From contig OW799233.1 in NCBI GenBank assembly GCA_941918925.1, positions 136,904,533 through 136,968,532 of the forward strand: 64,000 nt of DNA, read 5' to 3'. Shown here piece after piece: positions 33,016 through 45,696 of this stretch (position 1 is the stretch's first letter; each line of letters starts with the position of its first letter). The notes under the pieces are model-generated. The model saw only the letters and a program-made list of their open reading frames with translations, searched no databases and was not told the DNA's origin. The translations under genes and the position numbers were made by a program. The DNA comes from Phyto melanocephala. Lineage: Eukaryota > Arthropoda > Insecta > Diptera > Rhinophoridae.

Positions 33016-33763
33016 TTTTATACCCTTCACCTGTGGTGCACAAGGGTATATATAGCTTTGTCATTCCGTTTGTAATTCCTACAATTTTCATTTCCGACCC
33101 CATAAAGTATATATTTTCTGAAAGCTTATGAATAGAGGAGTCGATTAAGCCCTGACCATCTGTCCGTCTGTCCGTCTGACCGTCTGCCCGTCTGTCCGTG
33201 TGTTGGTTGAAATCAACTTTTAGAAGCAACTATATGTTCCTCAGATCTGTATATGGTATCAATCTCTTGGAAATATCCAAGAATGAATCGCTATTGAAAT
33301 TCAGCACAATCGCCCCATAACTTTCTACGATATGAGCAAAAAACCACGACCACCTCGTTTTTTTACACAATTACAACAACAACATACTTATATACATACA
33401 TGCAAAAAACATGCCAAAAAAAAAATTACAAAAAAAAAATATATTAAAAATAAAAAAAAAATAATAAAAAAACTACAAAAAAAAAAATTTTAAAAAAAAT
33501 TTTAAAAAAATTTTTTAAAAAAATTTAAAAAAAATTTAAAAAAAATATAAAAAAAAATAATAAAATATAAATAATATATTAAATAAAATAAAATAAAATG
33601 TTTTTGGCTCAGCTGGGATTCGATGCCACATTTATTCTAACGTGTACGTATGCACGTATTTTATATGGGATGAATGGTGATAAAAACAATTGTTATTGCA
33701 TGACTACACGTTGTGAAGGGTATATAAGATTCGGCACGGCCGAATATAGCACTGTTACTTGTT
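33016..33763 (+). mobile_element. Family A (A1) element, array copy 3
   Basis: It lies 32 nt after copy 2, separated by a spacer containing AACTACAATTAACATGCATA. It has all family features; the GTCY tract is shorter (GACCATCTGTCCGTCTGTCC). The 3' end is ATAGCACTGTTACTTGTT. Confidence 0.9.
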
Positions 33764-34545
33764 ATACCCTTCACCTGTGGTGCACAAGGGTATATATAGC
33801 TTTGTCATTCCGTTTGTAATTTCTACAATTTTCATTTCCGACCCCATAAAGTATATATTTTCTGAAAGCTTATGAATAGAGGAGTCGATTAAGCCCTGAC
33901 CGTCTGTCCGTCTGTCCGTCTATCCGTCTGTCCGTCTGTCCGTCTGCCCGTCTGTCCGTGTGTTGGTTGAAATCAACTTTTAGAAGCAACTATATGTTCC
34001 TCAGATCTGTATATGGTATCAATTTCTTGGAAATATCCAGGAATAAATCGCTATTGAAATTCAGCACAATCGCCCCATAACTTTCTGAGATATGAGCAAA
34101 AAACCACGACCACCTCGTTTTTTTCACAATTACAACAACAACATACATACATACATACATGTAAAAAACATACCAAACAAAAAAAATTACAAAAAAAAAA
34201 AAATATTAAAAATAAGAAAAAAATATTAAAAAAAACTACAAAAAAAAAATTTTAAAAAAATTTAAAAAAAAATTTAAAAAAATTTTTTAAAAATTTTTCT
34301 AAAAAAATTTTTTAAAAAAATTTTAAAAAAATATAAAAAAAAATAATAAAATATAAATAATATATTAAATAAAATAAATTTTTTGTGGCTCAGCTGGGAT
34401 TCGATGCCACATTTATTCTAACGTGTACGTATGCACGTATTTTATATGGGATGAATGGTGATACAAACAATTGTTATTGCATGACTACACGTTGTGAAGG
34501 GTATATAAGATTCGGCACGGCCGAATATAGCACTGTTACTTGTTT
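33764..34545 (+). mobile_element. Family A (A1) element, array copy 4 (duplicate of copy 2)
   Basis: It abuts copy 3 with no spacer, as copy 2 abuts copy 1, and differs from copy 2 at very few positions (for example one A fewer in the GAGCAAAAAA run). It has the same long GTCY tract. Confidence 0.9.
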
Positions 34546-34575
34546 TTAACTACAATTAACATGCATAATGTTACG

Positions 34576-35342
34576 TTTTTATACCCTTCACCTGTGGTGC
34601 ACAAGGGTATATATAGCTTTGTCATTCCGTTTGTAATTCCTACAATTTTCATTTCCGACCCCATAAAGTATATATTTTCTGAAAGCTTATGAATAGAGGA
34701 GTCGATTAAGCCCTGACCATCTGTCCGTCTGTCCGTCTGACCGTCTGCCCGTCTGTCCGTGTGTTGGTTGAAATCAACTTTTAGAAGCAACTATATGTTC
34801 CTCAGATCTGTATATGGTATCAATCTCTTGGAAATATCCAGGAATGAATCGCTATTGAAATTCAGCACAATCGCCCCATAACTTTCTACGATATGAGCAA
34901 AAAACCACGACCACCTCGTTTTTTTACACAATTACAACAACAACATACTTATATACATACATGCAAAAAACATGCCAAAAAAAAAATTACAAAAAAAAAA
35001 TATATTAAAAATAAAAAAAAAATAATAAAAAAATTACAAAAAAAAAAATTTTAAAAAATTTAAAAAAAAAATTTAAAAAAATTTTTTAAAAATTTTTATA
35101 AAAAAATTTTTTAGAAAAATTTAAAAAAAAAATAATAAAATATAAATAATATCTTAAATAAAATAAGATAAAATTTTTTTGGCTCAGCTGGCATTCGATA
35201 CCACATTTAGTTTAACCAGTATATACATATGTACGTATTTTATATGAGATAAATGGTGATACAAACAATTGTTATTGCATGACTACACGTTGTGAAGGGT
35301 ATATAAGATTCGGCACGGCCGAAGATAGCACTGTTACTTGTT
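34576..35342 (+). mobile_element. Family A (A1) element, array copy 5 (duplicate of copy 3)
   Basis: It has the same spacer and 5' half as copy 3. Beyond about 35,022 it diverges (GGCATTCGATACCACATTTA, CCGAAGATAGCACTG), marking the end of the duplicated tract and showing an older 3' half. Confidence 0.85.
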
Positions 35343-35473
35343 ATCATTAATTTTTTGATTTCTTGAATTTTTTAAAAATTTTTGTGTATTTTTCTTCACA
35401 CGTCAAACTTTACAAAAAATAACAAAAAATTACTCCGCAAGAAGAAGAGAAACACTTCTTATCAAATTATTAT

Positions 35474-36099
35474 TAACAAGTAAGAGTGCTATATTCGGCC
35501 ATGCCGAATCTTATATACCCTTCACAACGTGTAGTCATGCAATATGTATGTTAAAAAAAAATAAAAATAAATAAAAAAAAATTTTAAAAAAATTAAAAAA
35601 AAATTAAAAAAAAAAAATAATTAAAATATAAATAATAAATTTAAACCATAAAAAAAAATAAAAAAAATTTTTTTAAAAAAATTAAAAAAAAAATAATGAA
35701 AATATAAATCATATATTAAATAAAAAATAAAAAAAAAATAAAAAAAAAATTAAAAAAAAAAATATAAAAAAAAAAAAAAAAAAATTTTGACTTTTTGCTC
35801 ATATCTCAGTTGTTTATGAACCGATGTTTCTGATTTTCAATACCGATCTACTCCCGAATATTTCTGATATTTTAATACCTTACCCGGGTCCAAACGATGT
35901 CGGGGGGCTTCAAAAAGTTGATTTAAACATACACACGGACAGACGGTCAGACGGACAGACTGACAGAGCTTAATCGATTCCCCTATTCATAAGCTTTCAG
36001 AAAATATATACTTTATGGGGTCGGAAATGAAAATTGTAGAAATTTCACACGGAATGACAAACCTATATATACCCTTTTTCACTGTGTGAAGGGTATAAA
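35474..36099 (-). mobile_element. Family A (A2) element lacking the tRNA-like block
   Basis: It runs AACAAGTAAGAGTGCTATAT to TGTGAAGGGTATAAAA. The linker is a long A-rich tract (35550-35784) that joins directly to TTTTGCTCATATCTCAGTTG, so the GGCTCAGCTGGG block seen in other copies has been lost. Confidence 0.85.
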
Positions 36100-36320
36100 A
36101 AAACAGCTTGATTACCTTGCAATCATACACAACATTTATGGATTATATTGAATTTTAATTGCTTTTAAATATATAGTGTTTTTATTGAATACATCAAACT
36201 ATTTTTGTTATTAAAAGTTTGTAAATCATACTATTTTTGCAGGGTAAACATATAAAAGCGTTAATTTCGAAAGATGTTATGAAAAAGGCTCTTAAACGAG
36301 CCATTATTTTCCGTACTTAC

Positions 36321-36466
36321 ACCCTTAATCTTAATATATTACGGTAACAAAAATTGTAACAAACTTGACTTTCTCATATAAAAATTATTACATTTAAAAT
36401 TTTATTACATTTTTGTTACATTTGTAATTTTATTACAGATTAATTCAGATTAAGGGTTCACAGAAA
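36321..36466. repeat. Small inverted-repeat element
   Basis: ACCCTTAATCT on the left pairs with AGATTAAGGGT on the right; the interior contains many TTACATTT/TTGTAAC words. No clear target duplication was found. Confidence 0.4.
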
Positions 36467-36469
36467 AAA

Positions 36470-37570
36470 GTAATGCTTATCATTTTTTTATTGAATAACG
36501 AATTGATTTATTTCTAAATTTAAATTATATTTTTTATTAATTTAAACAATTTGTTTAATTAAAATTAAATTTTTTTGAAGAACTCTGAAATTTCTGTCAG
36601 TTGAAATTAAAATGTATTGAAAATTAAAATTGAAAAAAGTTCTTTTTTCTAAATACTGGATTTTTAAGTATAAATTTAACAAAATTTTGAATAATCATGT
36701 TAAAAAGTGAGGTGAATATTAAAACAATAGTGGCCAATCACCATAATATAAATCTAGTAAGTATTTAAATGATGGGGCTAAAAAACAGACATTGCTCCTA
36801 GTATAATAGAGAGGTTAAACTTTATTGCAGATGTGTGTTAAGTCAATGTTCCTTGCAGCCCTATATATTGTACTTCCTTGCCTTGGTTCGATCAAGATTT
36901 TTGAACAGTAAAATTTCTTTGCGCCTAGGTCGAGGAAAATATGACGTTTGGTTGTGCCACCAGTTCATAATGTGTTATATTTTAAACATTTCTTTGTTTT
37001 TAAGTTGAAGATGCACCCCCATTACTTTCGAAAATATGACGTTTGATTATGCCACTCGTTCTTAAATATATTGTATGTATTCTTACTGCCGTATTCATAC
37101 AAAAATTATTTTAGTTTTATTGAAGACCTATTTGACAAATTTATGTACAACATCTGTTAAATAAGACATTAATAAAACGCATGTTTAAAATAATAATATG
37201 CTGAATGTGTACAAAATACATTTACACATATAATTAAAAATAAATATATCAAAAATGTACTTTCATTTAAGTTTGTTCAATCATTTATAATACTGATGCA
37301 ATGTATACTTATTTAAATTAATCCGAAATTTCAATCATAGGCGTGATTAAATTAATTAAAATTATTTTTAAAATTTACAGAAATTTTATTTTTTTTAATG
37401 CTATTTTAATTGATATATTTTACAAAATTTTTAAACTAAAATTATTAATTTACATTCAATTAACTGTATCATTTTAATGATTGGAGCGAAATCAAATAAA
37501 ATTTTAATTAATAGTATTAATTTCGTAATTGAAATTCATATTTATATTTTTCTGTGTATTAATGTAAATT
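36470..37570. other. AT-rich noncoding DNA, nothing recognised
   Basis: A short direct repeat GAAAATATGACGTTTGRTTRTGCCAC occurs at about 36936 and 37039. No other feature was found. Confidence 0.45.
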
Positions 37571-37572
37571 TG

Positions 37573-39210
37573 TTTTATACCAGCCACCAAAAAAAAATGG
37601 TGGGTCATTTTGTTTGTAACACATCGAAATATCCATGTGGGTACTAACACAACAAACCACACCAACATAAAGTATATAAAGTATATATATTCTTTATCGG
37701 GGTTAAATTTTATGACTATCTAACTATGACCATCCGCCTTTTCATCTGTTGAAAACACGATAGAACTCGAACCGAAAAAGTTAGGGGGCTCAACTTTTCC
37801 AGAATATTTCTTTTACACAAGGTTTGTTTGGTAGAGAGGAAGAGAGTTATAGGTCGTAATGCAAGAGTTGGTCAAAACCATGTCCTTCCAACATCGAAAA
37901 AAATTCAAATGTGTCCAAACGCTTGACAAAGAGCCATGAAATTTCGAATGTATATTTCCCGAATAAAAACAATATTTTTTTCTGAAATTTGCTTAAATCT
38001 ATGCATTAGGAAAGGAGTTATAGATCAAGATGTACGAAAATTAATACCGCACAGAGTATGAAACATGAAACAAAAAATGAAAAACTCTCAAAACCGACAA
38101 AGTTAGAGCAACGATAATGAAATCTCGCACATATAGCTATCTAGTCAATATTATGCCAGAAAAGAAAGATGTTACGCCCTCTTTAACGCCTATCTTCCGT
38201 ATAACGGCTTATCTTAAATTCATATAATTTTTCTATGGACAAAGTTTTTGGAAGAATAGAGGATTATATTGAAATATCTCCGTTTTATTTATTAGCAGAA
38301 ACTTTATTGACACGCCTACTTTAACTCCTACTTTCATTGAAAGACTAAATTTACGAAAACATTTTACTAGCATATCGAAGTTATAACAAGTAACAGTGCT
38401 ATTATATTAGGCCGTGCCGAATCTTATATACCCTCCACAACGTGTAGTCATGCAATAACAATTGTTTGTATCACCATTTATCTCATATAAAATACGTCCA
38501 CTGTAAAATTATAAATTGAGTTTACGTATGTATGTTTCTAAAAAAACTAAAATTACAACAAAAAAAAAAATAAAAAAAAAATTATTAAAAAAAAAAAAAA
38601 AATCAATAAAAAAAATATAAAAAAAATTTAAAAAAATTTTTTAAAAATTAAAAAAAAATATAAAAAAAAAGAATATAAATATAATTAATATATAAAACTA
38701 AAATAGAAAAAATATTTTTTGGCTCAGCTGGGACTCGATGCCATGTTTACTCTAACCAGTATATATGTATGTTGTTGTTGTACTTGTGAAAATAACGAGA
38801 TGGTCGTGGTTTTTTGCTCATATCTCAGAAAGTTATTAGGCGATTGTGCTGAATTTCAATAGCGATTCATTCCCGGATATTTCCAAAAGACTGGTACCAT
38901 ACACAGATCTGAGGGACATATAGTTGCTTCTAAAAGTTGATTTCAACCAACACACGGGCCGACGGGCTTAATCGACTCCTCTATTCATAGGCTTTCAGAA
39001 AATATATACTTTATGGGGTCGGAAATGAAAATTGTAGAAATTACAAACGGAATGACAAAGCTATATATACCCTTGTGCACCACAGGTGAAGGGTATGAAA
39101 AGAAAGTGATACGTATTTTAGTATAAAAAGATTATTCCATAGCGATTACTGTTAATAACAAAATAATAAATAAAAATTCAGCACAGCCGAATATAGTGCT
39201 ATTACTTGTT
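37573..39210 (+). mobile_element. Family B element interrupted by a family A element
   Basis: The 5' end TATACCAGCCACC...GGTGGGTCATTTTG resembles the hairpin of the 52.1-kb copy. The interior carries ACGATAGAACTCGAACCGAA, CACAAGGTTTGTTTGG and ATTGAAAGACTAAATTTACG. The reversed family A copy at 38385-39097 interrupts it. It resumes AGAAAGTGATACGTATTTTA and ends TTCAGCACAGCCGAATATAG then TGCTATTACTTGTT. It lacks most of the 288-bp tandem units of the 49.7-52.2 kb copy. Confidence 0.8.
38385..39097 (-). mobile_element. Family A (A1) element nested in family B, standard linker orientation
   Basis: It runs AACAAGTAACAGTGC to CACAGGTGAAGGGTATGAAA. In element orientation the tRNA-like block reads CATGGCATCGAGTCCCAGCT and is followed by a T-rich linker, the arrangement seen in A2 copies but opposite to the A1 array copies. 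The GTCY tract has shrunk to CCCGTCGGCCCGTG. Confidence 0.85.
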
Positions 39211-41935
39211 TTTATATTTTGCAATCTAAATAATATATAAATGAAACAATTATTAATCCGATAGTAACATTTGGACCACTCTATACTTTCATGTTTTAAT
39301 ACTTAGTTCGAAACTTTCAAATTATAACGAACTCATTAAAACATGTTAAATAGCTGCTTATTAACAAATTAATAAAGCAAATATATATTTATCTTAAAAT
39401 GATATTGTTAAATTTTTATGAGTTTTAGTTAATTTATCAGTAATTTGATTTAAATTATACCGATATACCGGCGTTACATATTTAAGCTGCATCAAAACGT
39501 TACCGATACCGCAATTTATTTCGGTTGTTGACCTTGAAATACATTAATGCCAGACATCATGAAGGTTGTAAATATTTAAAATTACATTTTAATTTTTATG
39601 TTGTTTTCAAAAAATTTTGAAATTTAATTAAATTTTTATGTATTTATGTTCATACTTATGTAGATGCATTTATTGTAATAAAACTTATTTTAAGTTTTTA
39701 TGTAAATGCTATTGTTTAATTTAATATATTTATCCATTATTTATGTACATTTATGTGTGCAACTCATTGTATTTTGTAAAGTGTATATGTGTAAATAATT
39801 TATAATTCAGGTATTCAAGTCAATTTTTTTTTTGGTCTTGCAACTATGCAAATTTGATAAGTTGCATTTAGATGTTAGGGAGTTAGCATTTAACCAATAA
39901 ATGAGCAATGCCAGAACGAATATTTTACCTTAATTTTGAAATTTTTTTTTTAACAAAATAAGATTTAAAGAACTTTCCAAAATTTAGATTTTTTTAAATT
40001 TTTTTAAATTTTTTAGTTGTTTAACATGTTCATAAATTTATTAAATGAATTTACCTATGTATGACAACTTGACGCTATCTCAATAAGAGAATAGCGGTTT
40101 GAAGAGAACTAGCATGTGCTTCAGATAAGCTCACCCATATCTTTGGAAAAGAAAGGTAAATAAAGAAAAAATATAGAAATTTTAATCCATTTCAGCCCAA
40201 TGTGCAATATCTTTATTTTAAAATAAATAGACATGACGCGAAGTTGCTTCATCATATTTTTAAGTTTAAATTGAAAATATATTCATGTAGTTCAACTTAT
40301 ACCGTATGGCGTAGTTTTATTTTTTTTTTTTAAATTTTTAATAAAAACTGTTACAACTAAGCACAATTTAAAGTTATTTGTACGATAAGAATACTTACTA
40401 AATTAAGATAAAAAATTTTAAGTTTTATGTAAATGTCTTCGATCTTTTTTCATCAATCAGTATCTTTTAATAAAAACTTTTTCTAAGGAAGCTACCCAAT
40501 GTGGTAGCGATATAATGGTTGAACTAAAATAATTTTTATAAAAAACTGATCTCGAGCTTAAAGAATTAAAATTGTTTCTTGTAAATTTTCATTTCATGCA
40601 ATATCTTATGAATAAAGAAAAAAGTAAAATTTGTAAAAATTGTTGGTAGCAAACAGAGGCTGTCGTATTTATGCTTATATTTCACCTGCTAAACTCGCAA
40701 AATTTTCTTACCAGTATCACAAATAGTGGCTTTGAAAAATTAATTTCATCTAACATATGTACGTTCGGAGAAGCAAAAAAATATAATGTAACATATTGTA
40801 TGTCAAGGCACATTCATTCATTCATTTGTGCGGGGATAGGAAATTTTATTTTTTTTCGGTATTAAAAAACATACTTCACCGTTTTTTATACTTAATTTAC
40901 AAACATTTATCCTTTTTTTAATAGATAATGTCAAAGTAAACTGATCAGAAGAACTTTTTCATCCCTGGCATGTTAATATGCTCTGACAGAATATAACTTC
41001 GAAAAAATTGTTTAGTGGTATAAGACTCTTTAATAACGGGATGTATGACAAATTTTACACAGAAATAGCATGGGACAATAAAACCAGGTAGACTCGTTAG
41101 CACAGCTGATTGTCAGCTGTTTGGGCTAAATTGTCAAAACTTGTGTTTTTCGTTTGTTTACATTAGGGCAGCCGCCATTGGATATAAAACTAATCGATAT
41201 TAAACTAAAAATATTGTGGAACAGCTTAAAAAAATATTTTTTGGTAAAAAACTATAATTTTTAATATTACACAAGAAAGCATCTTTTTTTTATAAAAACA
41301 AAATTATTGCGCGCCATTGGAAAAAAAACATTGAAATATAAAATTGTATGTGAGTGTGTTCGTGCAAAAGCAAATGCTACGGAAAAGTTTAAATTATAAG
41401 GAATAAATAATACAGGGATGGACAAGATAATCTGACTGTACTTTAGTTATTAGTATTTGTCTATTTAAAAGTAACGTATTACTCAGAATATTGCTGACAA
41501 ATATAAATTTTTAAAAAATGTTGTTAAAAAATAATTTTTTACAACTTTTACTTAAATATTTATAACTTAAAATTTCCATCCCTGGCATGCTTTAAAGAAA
41601 AATATAAATAATTGATGACAATTCGGTGATTTGTACAAAAACAAATTGCCAGTTGTTTTTGTATTTAATTTGTTGTTTTAGAGACGAGTTCTTGTACTAT
41701 GAGAAATAGAGTAAAACTGTTTCATAATTGACAATTAAAAAAGTGTTAAATGTTTTAATTATTATTCATTATTATTAAAAAAAAGATTTCATAAGTTCGT
41801 TGAACATTTAATGAAGTCAGTTCAAATAAGTTTATTTGAATTGCAGGAAATGCCCACCAAATGTTAAAAAATAAAAGAAAAATTTATTGGAAAATCCCGC
41901 CATTGTGACATAATAAGTTGATTTTTTTTTATAAA
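39211..41935. other. AT-rich noncoding DNA; one promoter-like island
   Basis: There is no gene-like frame of convincing quality. CATCCCTGGCATG occurs at about 40963 and 41578, and CAGGGATGG at about 41414. A more complex island lies around 41095-41190 and is listed separately. Confidence 0.45.
41095..41190. promoter_or_regulatory. E-box-containing promoter-like island
   Basis: CACAGCTGATTGTCAGCTGT has two CAGCTG E-boxes of the AWCAGCTGWT type common at Drosophila housekeeping core promoters, followed by a T-rich CGTTTGTTTACATT stretch and GGCAGCCGCCATTGG. No coding exon is identified nearby, so a transcription start here is speculative. Confidence 0.25.
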
Positions 41936-41938
41936 GGA

Positions 41939-42685
41939 CTAGCCAAACCCGGCGCGCGTTGCTACGCCCCTTAATAAATCAAAATGCATTCTGAATTTTA
42001 ATTGAATATCAAGTGCAAAAACCTAAAAATTATAATTTTTTTTATGGGCGTGGCATTTCCCACTTTTCTAATCACGGAATTGTATAGTCATAACAGCTCG
42101 ATATGTGTGCAAAGTTTCAGAAGAATCGGACCAGTGTAAGTACCTCAAAATTATAATTGTTTTTATGGGCGTGGCCCTGCCCACTTTTCTAATCACGAAA
42201 TTATATGGTTAATTCAGCTTAGTATGTGTGCAAAGTTTCAGAAAAATCGGTCCAGTGCAAGTACCTCAAAATTATAACTTTTTTTTATGGGCGTGGCCCT
42301 GCCCACTTTTCTAATCACGAAATTATATGGTTATGACAGCTTAGTATGTGTGCAAAGTTTCAGAAAAATCTGTCCAGTGCAAGTACCGCAAAATTAAAAC
42401 TTTTTTAGGGGCGTGGCCCCGCCCACTTTTCTTATCACAAAATTATTTAGTCATGACAGCTCGATATGTGTGCAAAGTTTCAGAAAAATCGGTCAAGTGA
42501 AAGTAGCTAAAACTGATAACTAATTTTTATGGGCGTGGCCCCGCCCACTTTTTTCCACCCATAAACACTCCCTGGTATGTGTACAACAACTTGCCAAAGT
42601 TTGAGTCCGATCGGTTTTACAGTTTCGGAGTCTATAGCTAACACACACACACACACACACAGAGTTTCACTTTTATATATATAGA
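41939..42685 (-). mobile_element. Nonautonomous Helitron (family G), minus orientation
   Basis: On the minus strand it starts TCTATATATATAAAAGTG after A and ends CGCGCGCCGGGTTTGGCTAG before T. There are about four to five internal units with GGGCGTGGCCCCGCCCACTT and TGTGTGCAAAGTTTCAGAAA. Confidence 0.88.
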
Positions 42686-42699
42686 TTTATTCAACCAGC

Positions 42700-43600
42700 G
42701 AATATACTAGAAACACTATTAAGTCATGGCTTCAACTAAAAAGTTACTTCTCCACTTCTACTTAAAACTCATGTCACATTGTTGAAAACTTTAGAAACAA
42801 ATGTTGTTGGTCTTCAGCAAAAAATGCTTTCTAGTATGTTGGTCTCTAACAAAAAATGCTCTCTAGTTTTTGATTTCAAATAAACTTTTTGTAGCAAACT
42901 TGAAAAATATACATACGTAAAACTTGTTTGACTTAAAAAATAAAATAAAAATTAAAATAAAAGTTTAAATAAAATGCACAAAACACTTCCGTCAATTTTA
43001 TTTATTTATTTATGTGTTTCTTCCGATTTACGATTTACAGGACCAAACAAGCAAGTCAAGAGGTTTACGTTACAACAAACTTTGCTAAATTTCAAACTAA
43101 CTTAACATGTGCATGTATGCATGCATGATGTCTGCACATATGTATTGTATGTATGTGCAACTTGTAAAATCATCAACTGATGATAAAACTATTCGAGCAA
43201 AAAAAAAAACTTGTTAAAATTTCATAGCATTTTAATTAGAGGCACTGTGCTATGAACACATTGATGCAAAAGTACTTACATACGTACATGTATATTTACA
43301 AGTCATAGCACAAATGATATGTTCGGAACAATGTAACAAATAAATAAATGTCAGCATGATAATACTGTTAAAAATAAAATTAAGGCACTTTCTGGAGTTT
43401 AGATTAAAAATCTAATACAAATTTACAAAAACAAAATCTAAGTGAAAAACAAATATGTAACAATAATTGACAAATTTTCTAAAGATTGAAAATAGTCCAG
43501 CCATACAAGTTTCACGGCTCTGCATAAGGAGTGTATCACGTTAGCTTATATATATACATATTTCAGATACTATTATTTTAAAACTCATTAATTTTCAATT
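42700..43600. other. AT-rich noncoding DNA, nothing recognised
   Basis: Only short (ATTT) and ATGT-like runs occur. The left boundary of the DD37E element that follows was not found. Confidence 0.45.
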
Positions 43601-43615
43601 GTTATTACGATCAAA

Positions 43616-44614
43616 ATGGACTGCGAAAAAAAAGTACGTGAAAATATAATTAAAACTTAAAAAAAAAATCTGTCATGGCAAAAAATGTTGAAGTTGACTC
43701 TCGAACTGTGTCAAATGCTATTAAATGGTATAAGGAAGACCTGAGCATTGCAATAAATCTTGGATCAGGAAATAAAAAAAGTCCAAGGGATATTGGTAAG
43801 ATGAAAGAAGTCGAGCAACTGTTTTGAAGAGCACCTAACACTTCTATCAGAAAATAAGCGCGTACGGTAAAATGCTCTAATAGTTTTGTCCAAAGAGCCA
43901 AAGCTTATGCTGGGTTGAGGACATACAAAGTTCAGAAAGTTCCAGATCGCAATTCGAACTTAGAAGCAAAAAAGCGAGCGAAAAAACTGAAGGCAGATTT
44001 TTTTTAAAAAATACACCTGTTGTGTAATGGATGACGAAACGTACGTACTGGCAGACTTTTCTCAACTTCTCGGCCAAGATTTTTATGTTGCTGATGAAAG
44101 AGGTAATGTTCAGGAAGAGTTCCGGAAGAGTTCCGGACAAAAAAACAAACAAAATTCCCTTAGAAATTTCTCGTGTGACAAGCTATTTGCCGTTGTGGCA
44201 AACGGAGCCAAGCATTTGTGGCATCAGACACGATAAACAAAGAAATTTATATCACGGAGTGCATACAAAAACGACTTTCACCATTTTTTATAACAGCACC
44301 GAGTGCCTAGATATTTTTGGCCTGATTTGGCATTATGTCACTATGGAAAAAAAGCACTACAGTGGTATTCATAGAATAATGTCATTTTTGTACAACGAGA
44401 GGCAAGTCCAACTAACTGTCCAGAACTTAGGAATGTGGAAAGGTACTGGGCTATTGTACAAAAGAAATTAAAGAACACAGGAAAGGTGTCCCAGAATATG
44501 TCCGGTTTTAAGTGTAGATGGACCACCTCCTCCAAAAAGGTAGCAAAAGCACCTGTAAAATCTTTAATAGAAGGATTTCAGAAAAAAGTCGACAATTTTA
44601 TAAATACAAGATAA
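43616..44614 (+). pseudogene. DD37E-type (ITmD37E/TRT) Tc1/mariner transposase relic
   Basis: The start MDCEKKVRENIIKT is followed by frameshifted but ordered blocks: VEVDSRTVSNAIKWYKEDL, AKAYAGLRTYKVQKVPDRN, then MDDETYVLADFSQLL (first Asp), WPDLA-like CHYGKKALQWYS with the second Asp converted (LIWH in one frame), and NCPELR.VERYWAIVQKKL (final Glu), ending KSLIEGFQKKVDNFINTR and stop. The CHY...NCPELRPVE arrangement identifies the DD37E branch known from Diptera. At least four frameshifts and stops disable it. A Helitron lies 26 nt downstream. TIRs were not located. Confidence 0.85.
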
Positions 44615-44640
44615 TAAATTAAGATTTCATCTATCTTCTA

Positions 44641-44660
44641 TCTATATATATAAAAGTAAA

Positions 44661-44715
<55 letters not shown>

Positions 44716-45540
44716 GCTATAGACTCTGAAACTGTAAAACCGATCGGGCTCAAACTTTGGTAAGTTGTTGTACACATACCAGGGAGTGTTTATGGGTGAA
44801 AAAAAGTGGGCGGGCTACGCCCATAAAAAATTAGTTATGAGTTTTAGCTCCTTGCACTTGACCGATTTTTCTGAAACTTTGCACACATATCGAGCTGTCA
44901 TGACTAAATAATTTCGTGATAAGAAAAGTGGGCGGGGCCACGCCCCTAAAAAATTTTTAATATTGAGGTACTTGCACTAGACCGATTTTTCTGAAACTTT
45001 GCACACATAGTGAGCTGTTATGACTTTACAATTTCTTGAGTAGAAAAGTGGGCAGTGCCACGCCCATAAAAAAAGTTATAATTTTTAGGTACTAGCTCTG
45101 AACCGATTTTTGTTAAACTTTGTACTCATATTGAATTGTCATGATTATTCAATTTCTTGATTAGAAAAGTGGGCGGGGCCACGCCCATAAAAAACTAGTT
45201 ATCATTTTTAGGTACTTGCACTTGACCGATTTTTCTAAAACTTTGCACACACATATTAAGCTGTCATGACTATATAATTTCGTGATTAGAAAAGTGGGCA
45301 GGGCTACGCCCATTAAAAAAGTTTTAATTTTAAGGTACTTTCACTGGACCGATTTTTCTGAAACTTTGCACACTTATTGAGCTGTCATGACTACACAGTT
45401 TCGTAATTAGAAAATTGGGCAGTGCGACGCTCATAAAAAAAGTTATAGTTTTTAGCTTTTTGCACTTGATATGCAATTTAAATTCAGAATGCGATTAAAA
45501 TTCACGAAGGGGCGTGGCAACGCGCGCCGGGATTGGCTAG
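44641..45540 (+). mobile_element. Nonautonomous Helitron (family G), about six internal units
   Basis: A|TCTATATATATAAAAGTAAA, then (GT)n from 44665 to about 44712, repeated units (GTGGGCGGGGCCACGCCC, CTTTGCACACATAT), and the end ACGCGCGCCGGGATTGGCTAG|T. It has a longer (GT)n tract than the other copies and no coding capacity. Confidence 0.88.
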
Positions 45541-45696
45541 TGTTAAATAAATTTGTACAATGTGTCAATAAATTCGCGTAGTTTAAAGAATTTCTATATT
45601 GCACGATTTGAGTTTTATTATGTTAATGCGGTTACAAATTTTTTTCGATACACTCTCTATATCGAAATCAGAGGAGAACTATACCTTCGAATATTA

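Larger units (their letters stand above)
31900..35022 (+). repeat. Near-identical 1,561-bp tandem duplication of family A array units
   Basis: Sequence from about 31,900 to 33,460 recurs at about 33,462 to 35,022. For example, TTTTTGGCTCAGCTGGGATT at 33601 repeats the one at 32039, and the AACTACAATTAACATGCATA spacer recurs at 32986 and 34547. By eye only scattered differences are seen (AAGAATG versus AGGAATG at 33278/34839, and small A/T-run length changes). Each unit carries one family A 3' end, one whole copy and one 5' end. Confidence 0.85.

Noticed and set aside
30643..34790. Open frames reading TDGQTDRRTDGQ and similar
   Set aside because: They are translations of the GTCY microsatellite inside family A copies, repeated in every copy; not genes.
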